Part shown: piece by piece, positions 29,215 to 37,228 of the stretch
Layout: every line of letters starts with the position of its first letter
Position numbering within the stretch: position 1 is the first letter of the stretch
NCBI GenBank assembly: GCA_947489445.1
Contig: CANLDN010000005.1
Coordinates: 186,001 to 250,000, forward strand
Reading direction: 5' to 3'
DNA: 64,000 nucleotides
DNA from: an uncultured Paracoccaceae bacterium
GTDB lineage: Bacteria > Pseudomonadota > Alphaproteobacteria > Rhodobacterales > Rhodobacteraceae
Made by a program: the position numbers and the translations under genes
The notes under the pieces: generated by a model
Seen by the model: the letters and a program-made list of their open reading frames with translations, nothing else
What the model was told of the DNA's origin: nothing
Databases searched by the model: none

Positions 29215-29540
29215 TTGAAAATCCCCCATGACCAGCCGGGGCGTTTGCCGGACATCTTATCCCTGATCTCCTGCGGGGGGTCCAAAGTCTGGGCCGGATA
29301 GGTGCCAAACACTTCAAGCGTGTTGGTGCAGCGGGCGGCATGGAACCACTTGCCACAGCCATAAACGTGGCGCCAGCGTTCGAAATGCACGCCTTTGGGG
29401 TTCTCGCGCGTAAACAGGTAATCCTCGAAATCCTCGTCAGAGGATCCGGGGCCTTCGCGCCGCAAATGCGCCTGACCACCGGGGTGCAGATCGGTTTCAT
29501 CGACATCCATGCCGCAATAAGGGCAATGCAGGATCAACAT
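29211..29540 (-). CDS. soxD: Sarcosine oxidase delta subunit
   Basis: A 109-residue zinc-binding subunit of tetrameric sarcosine oxidase. The zinc ligands are in HCPYCG near the N-terminus, with later His/Cys in the YGCGKWFHAARCTNT segment; REGPGSSDEDFEDYLFTREN is also family-typical. The start ATG at 29538-29540 follows GAGG by nine bases; an upstream in-frame ATG lies within an 11-bp tandem duplication and is not supported. In most relatives soxD directly follows soxB, but here about 730 bp with two small genes lie between them. Confidence 0.94.
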   Translation of the reverse strand: MLILHCPYCGMDVDETDLHPGGQAHLRREGPGSSDEDFEDYLFTRENPKGVHFERWRHVYGCGKWFHAARCTNTLEVFGTYPAQTLDPPQEIRDKMSGKRPGWSWGIFK

Positions 29541-29578
29541 GAAATAACCTCGAATTTCGGGATGTGTTTTCCATGCAG

Positions 29579-29600
29579 AAACCATGCGCAAACCATGCGC
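29579..29600. repeat. Tandem duplication of an 11-mer upstream of soxD
   Basis: The unit AAACCATGCGC occurs twice head to tail (29579-29589 and 29590-29600), with a third partial CCATGC at 29571. It lies 39 bp before the soxD start, in its probable leader. It may be a slippage product or a paired protein-binding site; the evidence is only the repeat itself. Confidence 0.45.
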
Positions 29601-29672
29601 ATGATATGTGCATACGCGCCAAAGGCGAACGCATCGCTGCGCCCGCCCTTCGCGTTCGAGTGGTGAGTGGTG

Positions 29673-29885
29673 TTATTCAGTGATAGGCGCTGTCGGGACA
29701 ACGGGTGCTGTCTCGTCAACGATGGGTGCTGTCTCTTCGGCGCCGATGGCGGCTGGGTCTGTTGTCGTATTGACAGAACCGCCCGCAAATAGCGCATAGA
29801 GCAGGACCAGCACGACGATAACTGCGGCAACGACAAATCCAATGCCGCTGGCGCTGCTGGTCTTTGTTGAGGTGTGGTCAACCAT
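29673..29885 (-). CDS. Small single-pass membrane protein between soxB and soxD
   Basis: A 70-residue product with a short polar N-terminus, one hydrophobic helix (GIGFVVAAVIVVLVLLYALF, about residues 14-33) and an acidic Thr/Pro/Ala-rich tail (ETAPIVDETAPVVPTAPITE), which probably faces the periplasm. AAGGAGG nine bases before the ATG is an almost perfect ribosome-binding site, which makes translation likely. It is in the same direction as the sox genes. I do not recognise a family with certainty; function unknown. Confidence 0.7.
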   Translation of the reverse strand: MVDHTSTKTSSASGIGFVVAAVIVVLVLLYALFAGGSVNTTTDPAAIGAEETAPIVDETAPVVPTAPITE

Positions 29886-30046
29886 GGTGCGTCCTCCTTT
29901 TCAGACAGGTGCATCAAAACAGATGCTCGCCAAAAGAGAACATGAGCGGAATTCCCCGGTTGATATAGGCCAAGTGCAGCCAAATCCGCCGATCCTGATA
30001 AGCTAGACATTGCTTGAGTCGTATTTTGTGGGGGCAATGTTACGCT

Positions 30047-30241
30047 ATGGCTATGGAACTTGTACTGATTGTCATCGGTGGGATTTTGGCGACCGCGATC
30101 ATCTTTATGGTCGTGGACCGTATTCGTGGAGAACCCTTTGCCGAGGATGACGATCCGTTTGATCACGAGGGATACGAAGACCCGGTGATGACGCCAGAGT
30201 TGCGGGCGCGGCTGACCAGAAGACAGGCTGCATCCGACTAG
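30047..30241 (+). CDS. Small single-pass membrane protein, opposite strand to the sox genes
   Basis: A 64-residue product with an N-terminal membrane helix (MELVLIVIGGILATAIIFMVV) and a charged acidic cytoplasmic tail (EDDDPFDHEGYEDP, then RARLTRRQ). It lies between soxB and the 70-codon gene but on the other strand, converging on soxB with a 26-bp gap. Starts at 30047 or 30053 are both possible and a TTG at 30014 extends the frame; only a GGGGG run about 14 bases upstream hints at a ribosome site. Function unknown. Confidence 0.55.
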   Translation: MAMELVLIVIGGILATAIIFMVVDRIRGEPFAEDDDPFDHEGYEDPVMTPELRARLTRRQAASD

Positions 30242-30267
30242 CCCACGACCAAAGGGACCGCGCGCCA

Positions 30268-31512
30268 TCAATGCGCCACCCCCGCCGCAACGCTTTCATC
30301 GATAAATTTGCCCTCGCGGAAGCGGAACATGCTGAATTCATCTGTCAGCGGTGAACGCCCTTTGGCGATCAACTCGGCCATGGCCCAGCCAGAGCCGGGG
30401 ATTGCCTTGAACCCGCCCGTACCCCAGCCGCAATTGACGAACATGCCATCAAGCGGGGTTTGCGACAAAATGGGAGACCGGTCGCCGGTCACGTCCACGA
30501 TGCCCCCCCATTGCCGCAGCATTTTCAGACGGCTGAGCATCGGGAAAGTTTCGACCAAGGCGCGCACTGTTTCCTCAATATGATGGAATGACCCGCGCTG
30601 GGTGTAGTTGTTATAGCCGTCCGTACCGCCCCCAATCACCATTTCGCCCTTGTCGGATTGCGACAGGTAGCCGTGCACGGTGTTAGCCATCACGACGACA
30701 TCCATGCACGGTTTGATCGGCTCTGACACCAAAGCCTGCAGCGCCACGCTTTCGATGGGCAGCCGAAAGCCCGCCATCTTGGCCAGCACCCCGGAATGAC
30801 CGGCCACGACAGCACCCAGCTTGTCACAGTCAATCGCACCCTTGGAGGTGTCGACACCTACAACCTTGCCATTTTCCTGCCGGATCCCCTGCACCTCGCA
30901 TTGCTGGATCACATCCATGCCCATATCCGAGCAGGCGCGCGCATAACCCCATGCCACCGCATCATGCCGCGCGGTGCCACCACGTGCCTGCCACAGGCCA
31001 CCCAGCACCGGATAGCGCGGCCCGCTGATATTCATGATCGGGCACAGTTCCTTGACCTGTTCCGGCCCGATCCATTCGGTCTGGACCCCCTGCAACGCAT
31101 TGGCATGGGCGGTGCGTTTGTACCCGCGCACCTCGTGCTGCGTCTGGGCCAGCATGATCACCCCGCGCGGGCTGAACATGACATTGTAATTAAGGTCCTG
31201 GCTCATGGTTTCATACAGGCTGCGCGATTTTTCATAGATCGCAGCGGACGGGTCCTGCAGATAGTTAGACCGGATGATTGTCGTATTGCGGCCGGTATTG
31301 CCCCCGCCAAGCCATCCTTTTTCCAGAATGGCGACATTGGTTATGCCAAAGTTCTTGCCCAGATAATAGGCCGTGGCCAGCCCGTGCCCGCCCGCACCCA
31401 CGATGATCACATCGTATTTCTTTTTCGGCTCGCTTTTTGCCCATGCCCGTTCCCAGCCGGTATGATTGCGCAACGCCTCGCGGGCGATGGCAAATGCAGA
31501 ATACCGTTTCAT
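30268..31512 (-). CDS. soxB: Sarcosine oxidase beta subunit
   Basis: Flavin-containing catalytic subunit, 414 residues, of tetrameric sarcosine oxidase. It has the FAD-binding DVIIVGAGGHGLATAYYL at about residues 34-51, the KGWLGGGNTGRNTTIIRSNY segment holding the covalent FMN region, and the C-terminal NCGWGTGGFKAIPGSGWAMA flavin contact. It oxidises sarcosine to an iminium intermediate that channels to the alpha subunit. It is the first gene of the sox set, divergent from ccmI across a 193-bp region that should hold both promoters. Confidence 0.96.
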   Translation of the reverse strand: MKRYSAFAIAREALRNHTGWERAWAKSEPKKKYDVIIVGAGGHGLATAYYLGKNFGITNVAILEKGWLGGGNTGRNTTIIRSNYLQDPSAAIYEKSRSLYETMSQDLNYNVMFSPRGVIMLAQTQHEVRGYKRTAHANALQGVQTEWIGPEQVKELCPIMNISGPRYPVLGGLWQARGGTARHDAVAWGYARACSDMGMDVIQQCEVQGIRQENGKVVGVDTSKGAIDCDKLGAVVAGHSGVLAKMAGFRLPIESVALQALVSEPIKPCMDVVVMANTVHGYLSQSDKGEMVIGGGTDGYNNYTQRGSFHHIEETVRALVETFPMLSRLKMLRQWGGIVDVTGDRSPILSQTPLDGMFVNCGWGTGGFKAIPGSGWAMAELIAKGRSPLTDEFSMFRFREGKFIDESVAAGVAH

Positions 31513-31705
31513 GCGCGTCTCCCCGTCTGGGTGGGTGGTCTGGATCGTTTCTGAACGCTTCGTCAGTTTTACAGGATACTGTCAGCGGCGTCTGGCCTTC
31601 GTTTTACGACATGGCGTCGGGGGATGGAAATGGCATCGTGCCGCAGGGGGTTTTCCTTAGTCCGGTGCATGGTTATGTCGGGACGACGAAACACAAGGGA
31701 AACCC

Positions 31706-32899
31706 ATGCTGTTCTGGCTGATCTGCCTCATCCTGACGCTTGTCGTAGCGGCGATGGTGGTGCGTCCGTTGATGCGCCCCGGGGCGGTTGCGGCGCAAAA
31801 TCCTGATGTGGCGCTTTATCGTGCGCAACTGGACGAAATTGATCGCGATTTGGCGCGCGACGTCTTGGCGGCGGACGAGGCTGAAATGGCCCGTACAGAG
31901 GTTGCACGACGGTTGCTGGCCGCAAATCAGGCGGCCATGCCTACCAGCAAAAGCGCGCCGTCCAGGATCATTTCCGGCATCGTGGGTCTGGCCGTTTTGG
32001 GATTGAGCTTTGCGATGTATTGGCAATTGGGTGCGCCCGGGTATGGCGATCTGCCCTTGCAGGCCCGCCTTGATGCAGCGGATGAGATGCGGGCCAGCCG
32101 GCCATCGCAAGCCGCATTGGAGCTTGTCGCGCCGCCCCCACCCCCGGTTGAGGTCCCTGAAGAATACCGCGCCGCTATTGAACAATTGCGTGACATTGCC
32201 CCCACGCGCCCGGATGAGCTTGAGGTCTGGTCCCGCCTGGCATTTCACGAGGTGGAATTGCGCAATTATAGTGGTGCAAGACAAGCGCAAGAACAGGTCG
32301 TCGCCATCATGGGCGATGATGTGACCCTGCAAGACCGGCAGCGGTTGCTTGATCTGATGGTTGTTGCCGCCGGTGGGCTGGTGTCGCCCGAAGCGGAGGT
32401 GCTTTTGCGCGCTATGCTGGATGATGACGCCGCAAATATCGCCGCGCGCTATTATCTGGGTGCGCTTTACAATCAAACTGATCGCCCCGATCTCGCGTTT
32501 TCGTTATGGCGCGGCATGGTTGAAACTGCGGACCCGCTGAACTTTCATGTGGCCAATGCGCGCGCGCAAATTGCAGATGCCGCGTTTCGGGCCGGGATCG
32601 AATATGCGTTGCCGGAAACGCGCGGGCCGACATTTGAAGATATGGATGCCGCGTCAGACATGTCGCCTGAAGATCAGCAGGCGATGATTGGCGCTATGGT
32701 GTCAGGCCTTGCCAGCCGTTTGGCCAACGAAGGCGGTCCCGCGCAGGACTGGGCCCGCCTGATCCGCGCCTATGGCGTTTTGGGTGAAGAGGAAGCGGCG
32801 CGTGCTGTCTGGACGGAGGCGCAGCAGGTTTTTGTCAGCAGTATGCGCGGGATGGAGATATTGACCAATGCCGCCCGCGATGCAGGCGTGCTGGAATGA
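31706..32899 (+). CDS. ccmI: Cytochrome c biogenesis protein CcmI
   Basis: Component of the system I heme-ligation complex; it holds apocytochrome c for CcmFH. The 397-residue protein has two membrane helices (about 1-22 and 92-112) enclosing a cytoplasmic loop with the family motif [17 protein letters not shown], and a large periplasmic TPR-like region from about 130 onward. AAGGGAAA seven bases upstream supports the ATG. The stop overlaps the ruvX start as ATGA. No other ccm genes are adjacent, which is usual in this family. Confidence 0.93.
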   Translation: MLFWLICLILTLVVAAMVVRPLMRPGAVAAQNPDVALYRAQLDEIDRDLARDVLAADEAEMARTEVARRLLAANQAAMPTSKSAPSRIISGIVGLAVLGLSFAMYWQLGAPGYGDLPLQARLDAADEMRASRPSQAALELVAPPPPPVEVPEEYRAAIEQLRDIAPTRPDELEVWSRLAFHEVELRNYSGARQAQEQVVAIMGDDVTLQDRQRLLDLMVVAAGGLVSPEAEVLLRAMLDDDAANIAARYYLGALYNQTDRPDLAFSLWRGMVETADPLNFHVANARAQIADAAFRAGIEYALPETRGPTFEDMDAASDMSPEDQQAMIGAMVSGLASRLANEGGPAQDWARLIRAYGVLGEEEAARAVWTEAQQVFVSSMRGMEILTNAARDAGVLE

Positions 32900-33372
32900 T
32901 CTGCGACGATCCAGAGAGTTTTCTGGCCGTCCTGCCCCGGCATGGCCCCCTTGCCGGGTTGGATCTGGGAACCGCAACGATTGGCGTTGCCGTGTCGGAT
33001 GGGCGGCGCACGGTGGCCACTCCGGTTGAGACGATCAAACGCAAGAAGTTTGGTGTGGATGCAGAAAAGCTGCTGACCCTGTGCACCGCCCGCGAGGTTG
33101 CGGGGCTGGTGCTGGGTCTGCCGATGAATATGGATGGATCAGAGGGCCCGCGCTGTCAGGCGACCCGCGCGTTTGCCCGTAATCTGGAGCGCCTGACCGA
33201 CTTGCCGATTGCCTTCTGGGATGAACGGTTGTCGACGGTTGCTGCCGAACGCGCGCTGCTGGAGGCGGATACGTCACGAAAACGTCGCGCGGAGGTCATT
33301 GATCATGTGGCGGCAAGCTATATCTTGCAAGGCATGCTCGACCGGATGGGGCATTTGAGGAATGCAGTTTGA
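32896..33372 (+). CDS. ruvX: Putative pre-16S rRNA nuclease / Holliday junction resolvase YqgF
   Basis: A 158-residue RNase H-fold protein of the YqgF/RuvX family, implicated in 16S rRNA 5'-end maturation. Catalytic-region motifs are [29 protein letters not shown], and [20 protein letters not shown], with a final Asp in [11 protein letters not shown]. Length is slightly above the usual 140. It is coupled to ccmI upstream (ATGA) and to the DUF1289 gene downstream (TTGA overlap). Confidence 0.93.
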   Translation: MICDDPESFLAVLPRHGPLAGLDLGTATIGVAVSDGRRTVATPVETIKRKKFGVDAEKLLTLCTAREVAGLVLGLPMNMDGSEGPRCQATRAFARNLERLTDLPIAFWDERLSTVAAERALLEADTSRKRRAEVIDHVAASYILQGMLDRMGHLRNAV

Positions 33373-33617
33373 CCAAACCTGAAAATACCGATCACATCTG
33401 GGCGCGGGCCGAGATTGAAAGCCCGTGCATCAAGGTATGCGTGATCCACCCGGCGTCGCGGCTTTGCACAGGCTGTTTGCGTTCAATCGATGAAATCGGG
33501 GCATGGTCCCGAATGACGCCAGAGGCGCGTCAGGAAGTGATGACAGCACTGCCGACACGCGCGGGACAAATCACCCAGCGGCGCGGCGGGCGTGCGGGGC
33601 GGCTGAAGTCACCTTAA
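33369..33617 (+). CDS. DUF1289 small zinc-ribbon-like protein
   Basis: An 82-residue cytoplasmic protein of the DUF1289 family. The conserved pattern is [11 protein letters not shown]....[14 protein letters not shown], with four cysteines (CxxxC and CxxC) that probably bind a metal. It appears to start at a TTG (33369-33371) overlapping the ruvX TGA. An Arg/Gly-rich tail ([10 protein letters not shown]) hints at nucleic-acid contact, but the function is unknown. Confidence 0.85.
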   Translation: MTKPENTDHIWARAEIESPCIKVCVIHPASRLCTGCLRSIDEIGAWSRMTPEARQEVMTALPTRAGQITQRRGGRAGRLKSP

Positions 33618-33637
33618 CTTCCTTAGCTTTCTGCGGA

Positions 33638-33907
33638 TTATCCATTGTCCGATTCTGATGGTTCCACGCTGATGCAGGCTGGTCCTTCGCAGTTCATCAT
33701 GGCAACCGGAATGCGCAGCTCCATGCCGTCGTAGTCGATCACATAAGCAAAGTCGCGCAGTCCCATAAACTCGCCCGTCAAGACCACAGAACCGTCTTCT
33801 GAGGTCAGTGTAATCTCAACAGCGCTGGCCAATGTCGGCATCAGAGCAAGGCTGGCAAATGTTGCAAGAAATGCGACCCTTGTTCCGGTCTTTAATGCAG
33901 TTTTCAT
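33638..33907 (-). CDS. Short secreted protein resembling the N-terminal domain of envelope PBP/OmpA proteins
   Basis: An 89-residue product with a clear signal peptide (core VAFLATFASLALMPTLASA) and a mature part of about 60 residues: VEITLTSEDGSVVLTGEFMG, then ELRIPVAMMNCEGPACISVE with a Cys pair. This resembles, from memory, the small N-terminal domain found before PstS-like and OmpA-like domains in Rhodobacteraceae, here standing alone. AAGGAG ten bases upstream of the ATG supports translation. Possibly a truncated descendant of such a protein, or a genuine single-domain version. Confidence 0.7.
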   Translation of the reverse strand: MKTALKTGTRVAFLATFASLALMPTLASAVEITLTSEDGSVVLTGEFMGLRDFAYVIDYDGMELRIPVAMMNCEGPACISVEPSESDNG

Positions 33908-34085
33908 TGATCGCGCTCCTTTTTACTCGCTACCTGGAACAATCGCGTTGGGGTGGGCATTGATTGCCAAGATCATTCACAACCGCATATTTCCTGCAAG
34001 AATGTGTCAGATTGACGCCAAGGCACCCTGACCTTTTGGATATGGCCTGCCACAATTCGTTCATCTTCGCCGTCGTGCGGTTCAC

Positions 34086-35156
34086 TCAGGTTTTGGGAAA
34101 CACAAAGCACCGGTCACGCCGGATCATGATCCAAAGCGGTGTGCCCGGTTTGGGCAGGAAGACAGAGGGCACGCTGGCGCGCAGGATGGAACTGTCGAAA
34201 TCCATCCGAAACTCGATCAAGCTGGATGCCCCCATGAATCGTGCGCGCTGCACGACACCACGCGCGGCTGTGCCATCCGACGGGGTGGGATTCGGCCCGC
34301 GCCCGCCGCGATCAAAGTCGATCTTGAGGTGTTGCGGGCGGATCACGATATCAACATCGGTCCCATCAGGCACGCCGGGTGCCAGGAATTGACCAAAGGG
34401 GGTATCTGTCAATGCCCCTTCAACTTTGCCATTTATCACATTGATATCGCTAAAAAATGCTGCCGCCTTCAGGTCTTTTGGCGCGTTGTAGATATTGTAA
34501 GGCGCGCCGCGCTGTACGATCTTGCCATCGCGCATCAGCGCAATCTCATCGGCCATGCGCATCGCCTCGCCGGGTTCATGGGTGACAAGCAGAACGGCGG
34601 TGCCTTCGCTTTTCAAAACCTCAAGCGTTTCATCCCGGATATCATCACGCAGGCGATCATCAAGGCCAGAGAATGGTTCATCCATCAGCATGATGTGGGG
34701 TTTTGGGGCCAGGGCGCGGGCGAGCGCGACCCGCTGCTGTTCGCCGCCCGATAACTGATGCGGATATTCGTCGATGAAATGTGCCATCCCCACCTTGTCG
34801 AGCAAGGCTTTGACGCGGGCGGCGCTGTCGCGTTTGTTGAGCCCGAAAGCCACATTCTGCCCTACAGTCAGATGCGGAAATAAGGCAAAGTCCTGAAACA
34901 TCAGCCCGATGGAACGCCCTTCGGGTGGCACGCGGTGGACGGTATCGCAGACGAGTTCGCCATCCACATGGATGGTCCCGCTATCCTGCATTTCCACCCC
35001 CGCAATGATCCGCAGGGTTGTCGACTTGCCGCAGCCAGACGGACCCAACAGGCAGGTCACCTGCCCCGGCATCACCGTCAGGCTGATGTCATCCACAACG
35101 CGGCGACCGCCATAATCTTTGACGATATCTTTGATCTCAAGGCGGGGGGCTTGCAT
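34086..35156 (-). CDS. ABC transporter ATP-binding protein, Fe(III)/FbpC type
   Basis: A 356-residue ATPase of the CUT1/FbpC type. Walker A is GPSGCGKST, the Q-loop MFQDFALFPHLTV, the signature LSGGEQQR, Walker B HIMLMDEPFSGLD and the H-loop VTHEP; a TOBE-like C-terminal regulatory domain follows from about residue 240. The Fe(III) assignment comes from the MFQDFALFPHLTV segment and overall length. No permease or binding-protein gene lies nearby, so it is an orphan that must pair with subunits encoded elsewhere. Start chosen at the ATG at 35154-35156. Confidence 0.85.
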   Translation of the reverse strand: MQAPRLEIKDIVKDYGGRRVVDDISLTVMPGQVTCLLGPSGCGKSTTLRIIAGVEMQDSGTIHVDGELVCDTVHRVPPEGRSIGLMFQDFALFPHLTVGQNVAFGLNKRDSAARVKALLDKVGMAHFIDEYPHQLSGGEQQRVALARALAPKPHIMLMDEPFSGLDDRLRDDIRDETLEVLKSEGTAVLLVTHEPGEAMRMADEIALMRDGKIVQRGAPYNIYNAPKDLKAAAFFSDINVINGKVEGALTDTPFGQFLAPGVPDGTDVDIVIRPQHLKIDFDRGGRGPNPTPSDGTAARGVVQRARFMGASSLIEFRMDFDSSILRASVPSVFLPKPGTPLWIMIRRDRCFVFPKT

Positions 35157-35228
35157 GAAGGGGTGACGATCCCTGACTGAAACGATTAGGTATAGCGCAC
35201 CTAACAACGCAAAGGCGCGAGGGCAAGG

Positions 35229-36347
35229 TCAGGTCAACGTGAAAGGCAGACCGCCGACGATCCGGCCATTGACCTGAATATGCAAATGGTGTGCGCCCGG
35301 ATGCAGGGTGAAGGTTGTGGCGTTATCTTTGAAGACATGTTTCTTTTTGAGGGGTATGGCGATGCCAGCTTTGGCATCTAACACCTTCAGCTTGAACACT
35401 TTTGGCGCCGTTTTTCCGTTCGCTTTCATGAAGTCGATGACGTAGTCAATGATCAACGGCGCATCCTGTTGTGTGGTCAGCGTCAGCGCGATGTCGGCGG
35501 CACCGCCGCGCGCAAGGACGTCTGGTGTGATGCTGAATTGCGACAGATTGACCGTTACATCAGGCCGGTAACCCAGATGTGTCATCGCCCCCGCATGTCC
35601 TGCCTTGATCAACCCGCGCAAGGTATGGCGGCGCATCCAGTCCAGCTCTTTCACTTTCTGTTGGCCTGCGGTTTGCCAATCTTCAAGCCGCTTAACCACC
35701 ACGTCGGGGTCCGATTTGCTGATATCATTGAGATGGTTGGCCACAGACCGGGTCACAAACCGTGCCGGATCGCTGTGCAGTGTGTCCAGCAGCGGCAGGG
35801 TTTGCGCAGGGGTCAGACCGATGGCCTTGCCCCATGGCAGCTTGGGCCGCGCGCCTTCACTGACCAGCCGTCGTACATGATAATGATCGTGGCGGGTCCA
35901 GTCCTGCATCCGTTCCAGCGTGACATCCTGCCAACGGTTGAGAAATGTCCGGATCGAATATTCCATCGAGAACCGCTGCGTGATCTGTTCCAGCATATCA
36001 AGCCCAAGGTCGCAATGATCCTCAAGCCCATGGTTTTCCAAGTAAACACCCAAGGGTGCATAGATGAAATGACCGAAATCATCATCGCGCAAAGTTGGGT
36101 CAAGTGGCGGCGGCAATGCGGCCCTGATCGCCTGTGCTGCTGCCGGGAAATCGTCCGGCAGATGGTTTGCGAGCACATCGGCAATCATCGCGATACGCTC
36201 TTTCAATTCCAGCGGGGCCATTTGGCCCAGCACCTCTTGGATGAAAGGGGCCGCCTTGAAGACGCCCGCCTTTTCAAAGTGATTGCCAAGCAGACCCACC
36301 GTTTCGGCGTTGAACAAATGATCCTTGAGGCTGAATTTCTCGGCCAT
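35229..36347 (-). CDS. AlkC/AlkD-like DNA alkylation repair HEAT-repeat protein
   Basis: A 372-residue protein of the HEAT-repeat DNA glycosylase superfamily that removes alkylated bases. The segments YHVRRLVSEGARPKLPWGKA and RSVANHLNDISKSDPDVVV are typical of the AlkC group, and the C-terminal part (VFKLKVLDAKAG to HLHIQVNGRIVGG) looks like an immunoglobulin-like beta domain found in AlkC relatives. The start codon overlaps the stop of the SDR gene by one base (TGATG), so translation is coupled. Substrate is inferred from family. Confidence 0.85.
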   Translation of the reverse strand: MAEKFSLKDHLFNAETVGLLGNHFEKAGVFKAAPFIQEVLGQMAPLELKERIAMIADVLANHLPDDFPAAAQAIRAALPPPLDPTLRDDDFGHFIYAPLGVYLENHGLEDHCDLGLDMLEQITQRFSMEYSIRTFLNRWQDVTLERMQDWTRHDHYHVRRLVSEGARPKLPWGKAIGLTPAQTLPLLDTLHSDPARFVTRSVANHLNDISKSDPDVVVKRLEDWQTAGQQKVKELDWMRRHTLRGLIKAGHAGAMTHLGYRPDVTVNLSQFSITPDVLARGGAADIALTLTTQQDAPLIIDYVIDFMKANGKTAPKVFKLKVLDAKAGIAIPLKKKHVFKDNATTFTLHPGAHHLHIQVNGRIVGGLPFTLT

Positions 36348-37126
36348 CAGATGGTCGCGTTGATAGCACCACCGTCCAGAACGATGTTCTGGCCGACGAT
36401 AAAACCCGCATGTTGCGAACACAGGAACGCGCACATCGCCCCAAATTCCTGCGCCGTGCCATAGCGACGGGCCGGAATGGTGGCTTCGCGATTGGCACGG
36501 GCCTGCGCGATGTCGATGCTTTGTGCCTTGGCCACCCCGGTATCAAGTCCAACCGCCCGGTCGGTGTCGTGAATGCCCGGCAGCATATTGTTGATGATGA
36601 CCCCATGCGGGGCCACCTGCCGCGACGTGCCCGCCACGTAACCTGTCAGACCGGCACGCGCCGAGTTGGATAGCCCCAGTTGTGGGATTGGTGCCTTGAC
36701 GGAGCCTGAGGTGATGTTGACCACCCTGCCCCAGCCCTGATTGATCATACCGGGCATCAGCGCTTTCATCAGCGAAATCGGGGCCAGCATATTGGCATCC
36801 AGTGCTTTGATAAAATCGTCGCGTTCCCAATCCGACCAGACGCCGGGGGGCGGGCCGCCCGCGTTATTCACCAGGATATCCACGTTTCCCGCAGCCTCAA
36901 GCAAGGCCGCGCGTCCGTCTTTGAGCGCGACATCTGCGGCGACGGTTGTCACGTCAACGCCATAGGTGCTGCGCAGGTGGTCAGCGGTGGCGTCCAGCGC
37001 GTCGGCCCCGCGGGCGTTCAGGATAAGGTTCACCCCCGCCTCTGCCAGGGCTTCGGCACAGCCGCGCCCCAGACCTTTTGACGATGCGCAAACCAATGCG
37101 CGTTTTCCTTTGATGCCAAGATCCAT
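36347..37126 (-). CDS. SDR-family oxidoreductase with atypical active site
   Basis: A 259-residue short-chain dehydrogenase/reductase fold protein with the cofactor motif CASSKGLGRG (TGxxxGxG variant) near residue 12-21, DILVNNAGG and the C-terminal GFIVGQNIVLDGGA. In place of the catalytic YxxxK it has LSNSAR (Leu for Tyr, Arg for Lys), a replacement I recall in a subgroup of FabG-like proteins. Start chosen at MDLGIKGKRALVCASS. It is translationally coupled to the AlkC-like gene downstream. Whether it is an active oxidoreductase is unclear. Confidence 0.85.
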   Translation of the reverse strand: MDLGIKGKRALVCASSKGLGRGCAEALAEAGVNLILNARGADALDATADHLRSTYGVDVTTVAADVALKDGRAALLEAAGNVDILVNNAGGPPPGVWSDWERDDFIKALDANMLAPISLMKALMPGMINQGWGRVVNITSGSVKAPIPQLGLSNSARAGLTGYVAGTSRQVAPHGVIINNMLPGIHDTDRAVGLDTGVAKAQSIDIAQARANREATIPARRYGTAQEFGAMCAFLCSQHAGFIVGQNIVLDGGAINATI

Positions 37127-37228
37127 ATCGGTGCCTCCAGTTACTATTCCTGATGGACCTAGCATTGCTGTGGCACCCCGGCAATCTTCGGGCTTGGCCC
37201 TTGGGGTAGGCCAGTGTTATGGCAAGCC

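Noticed and set aside
26203..31512. Thiosulfate-oxidising sox genes
   Set aside because: The products are clearly sarcosine oxidase subunits (FAD and GcvT domains); the shared symbol is only a naming coincidence.
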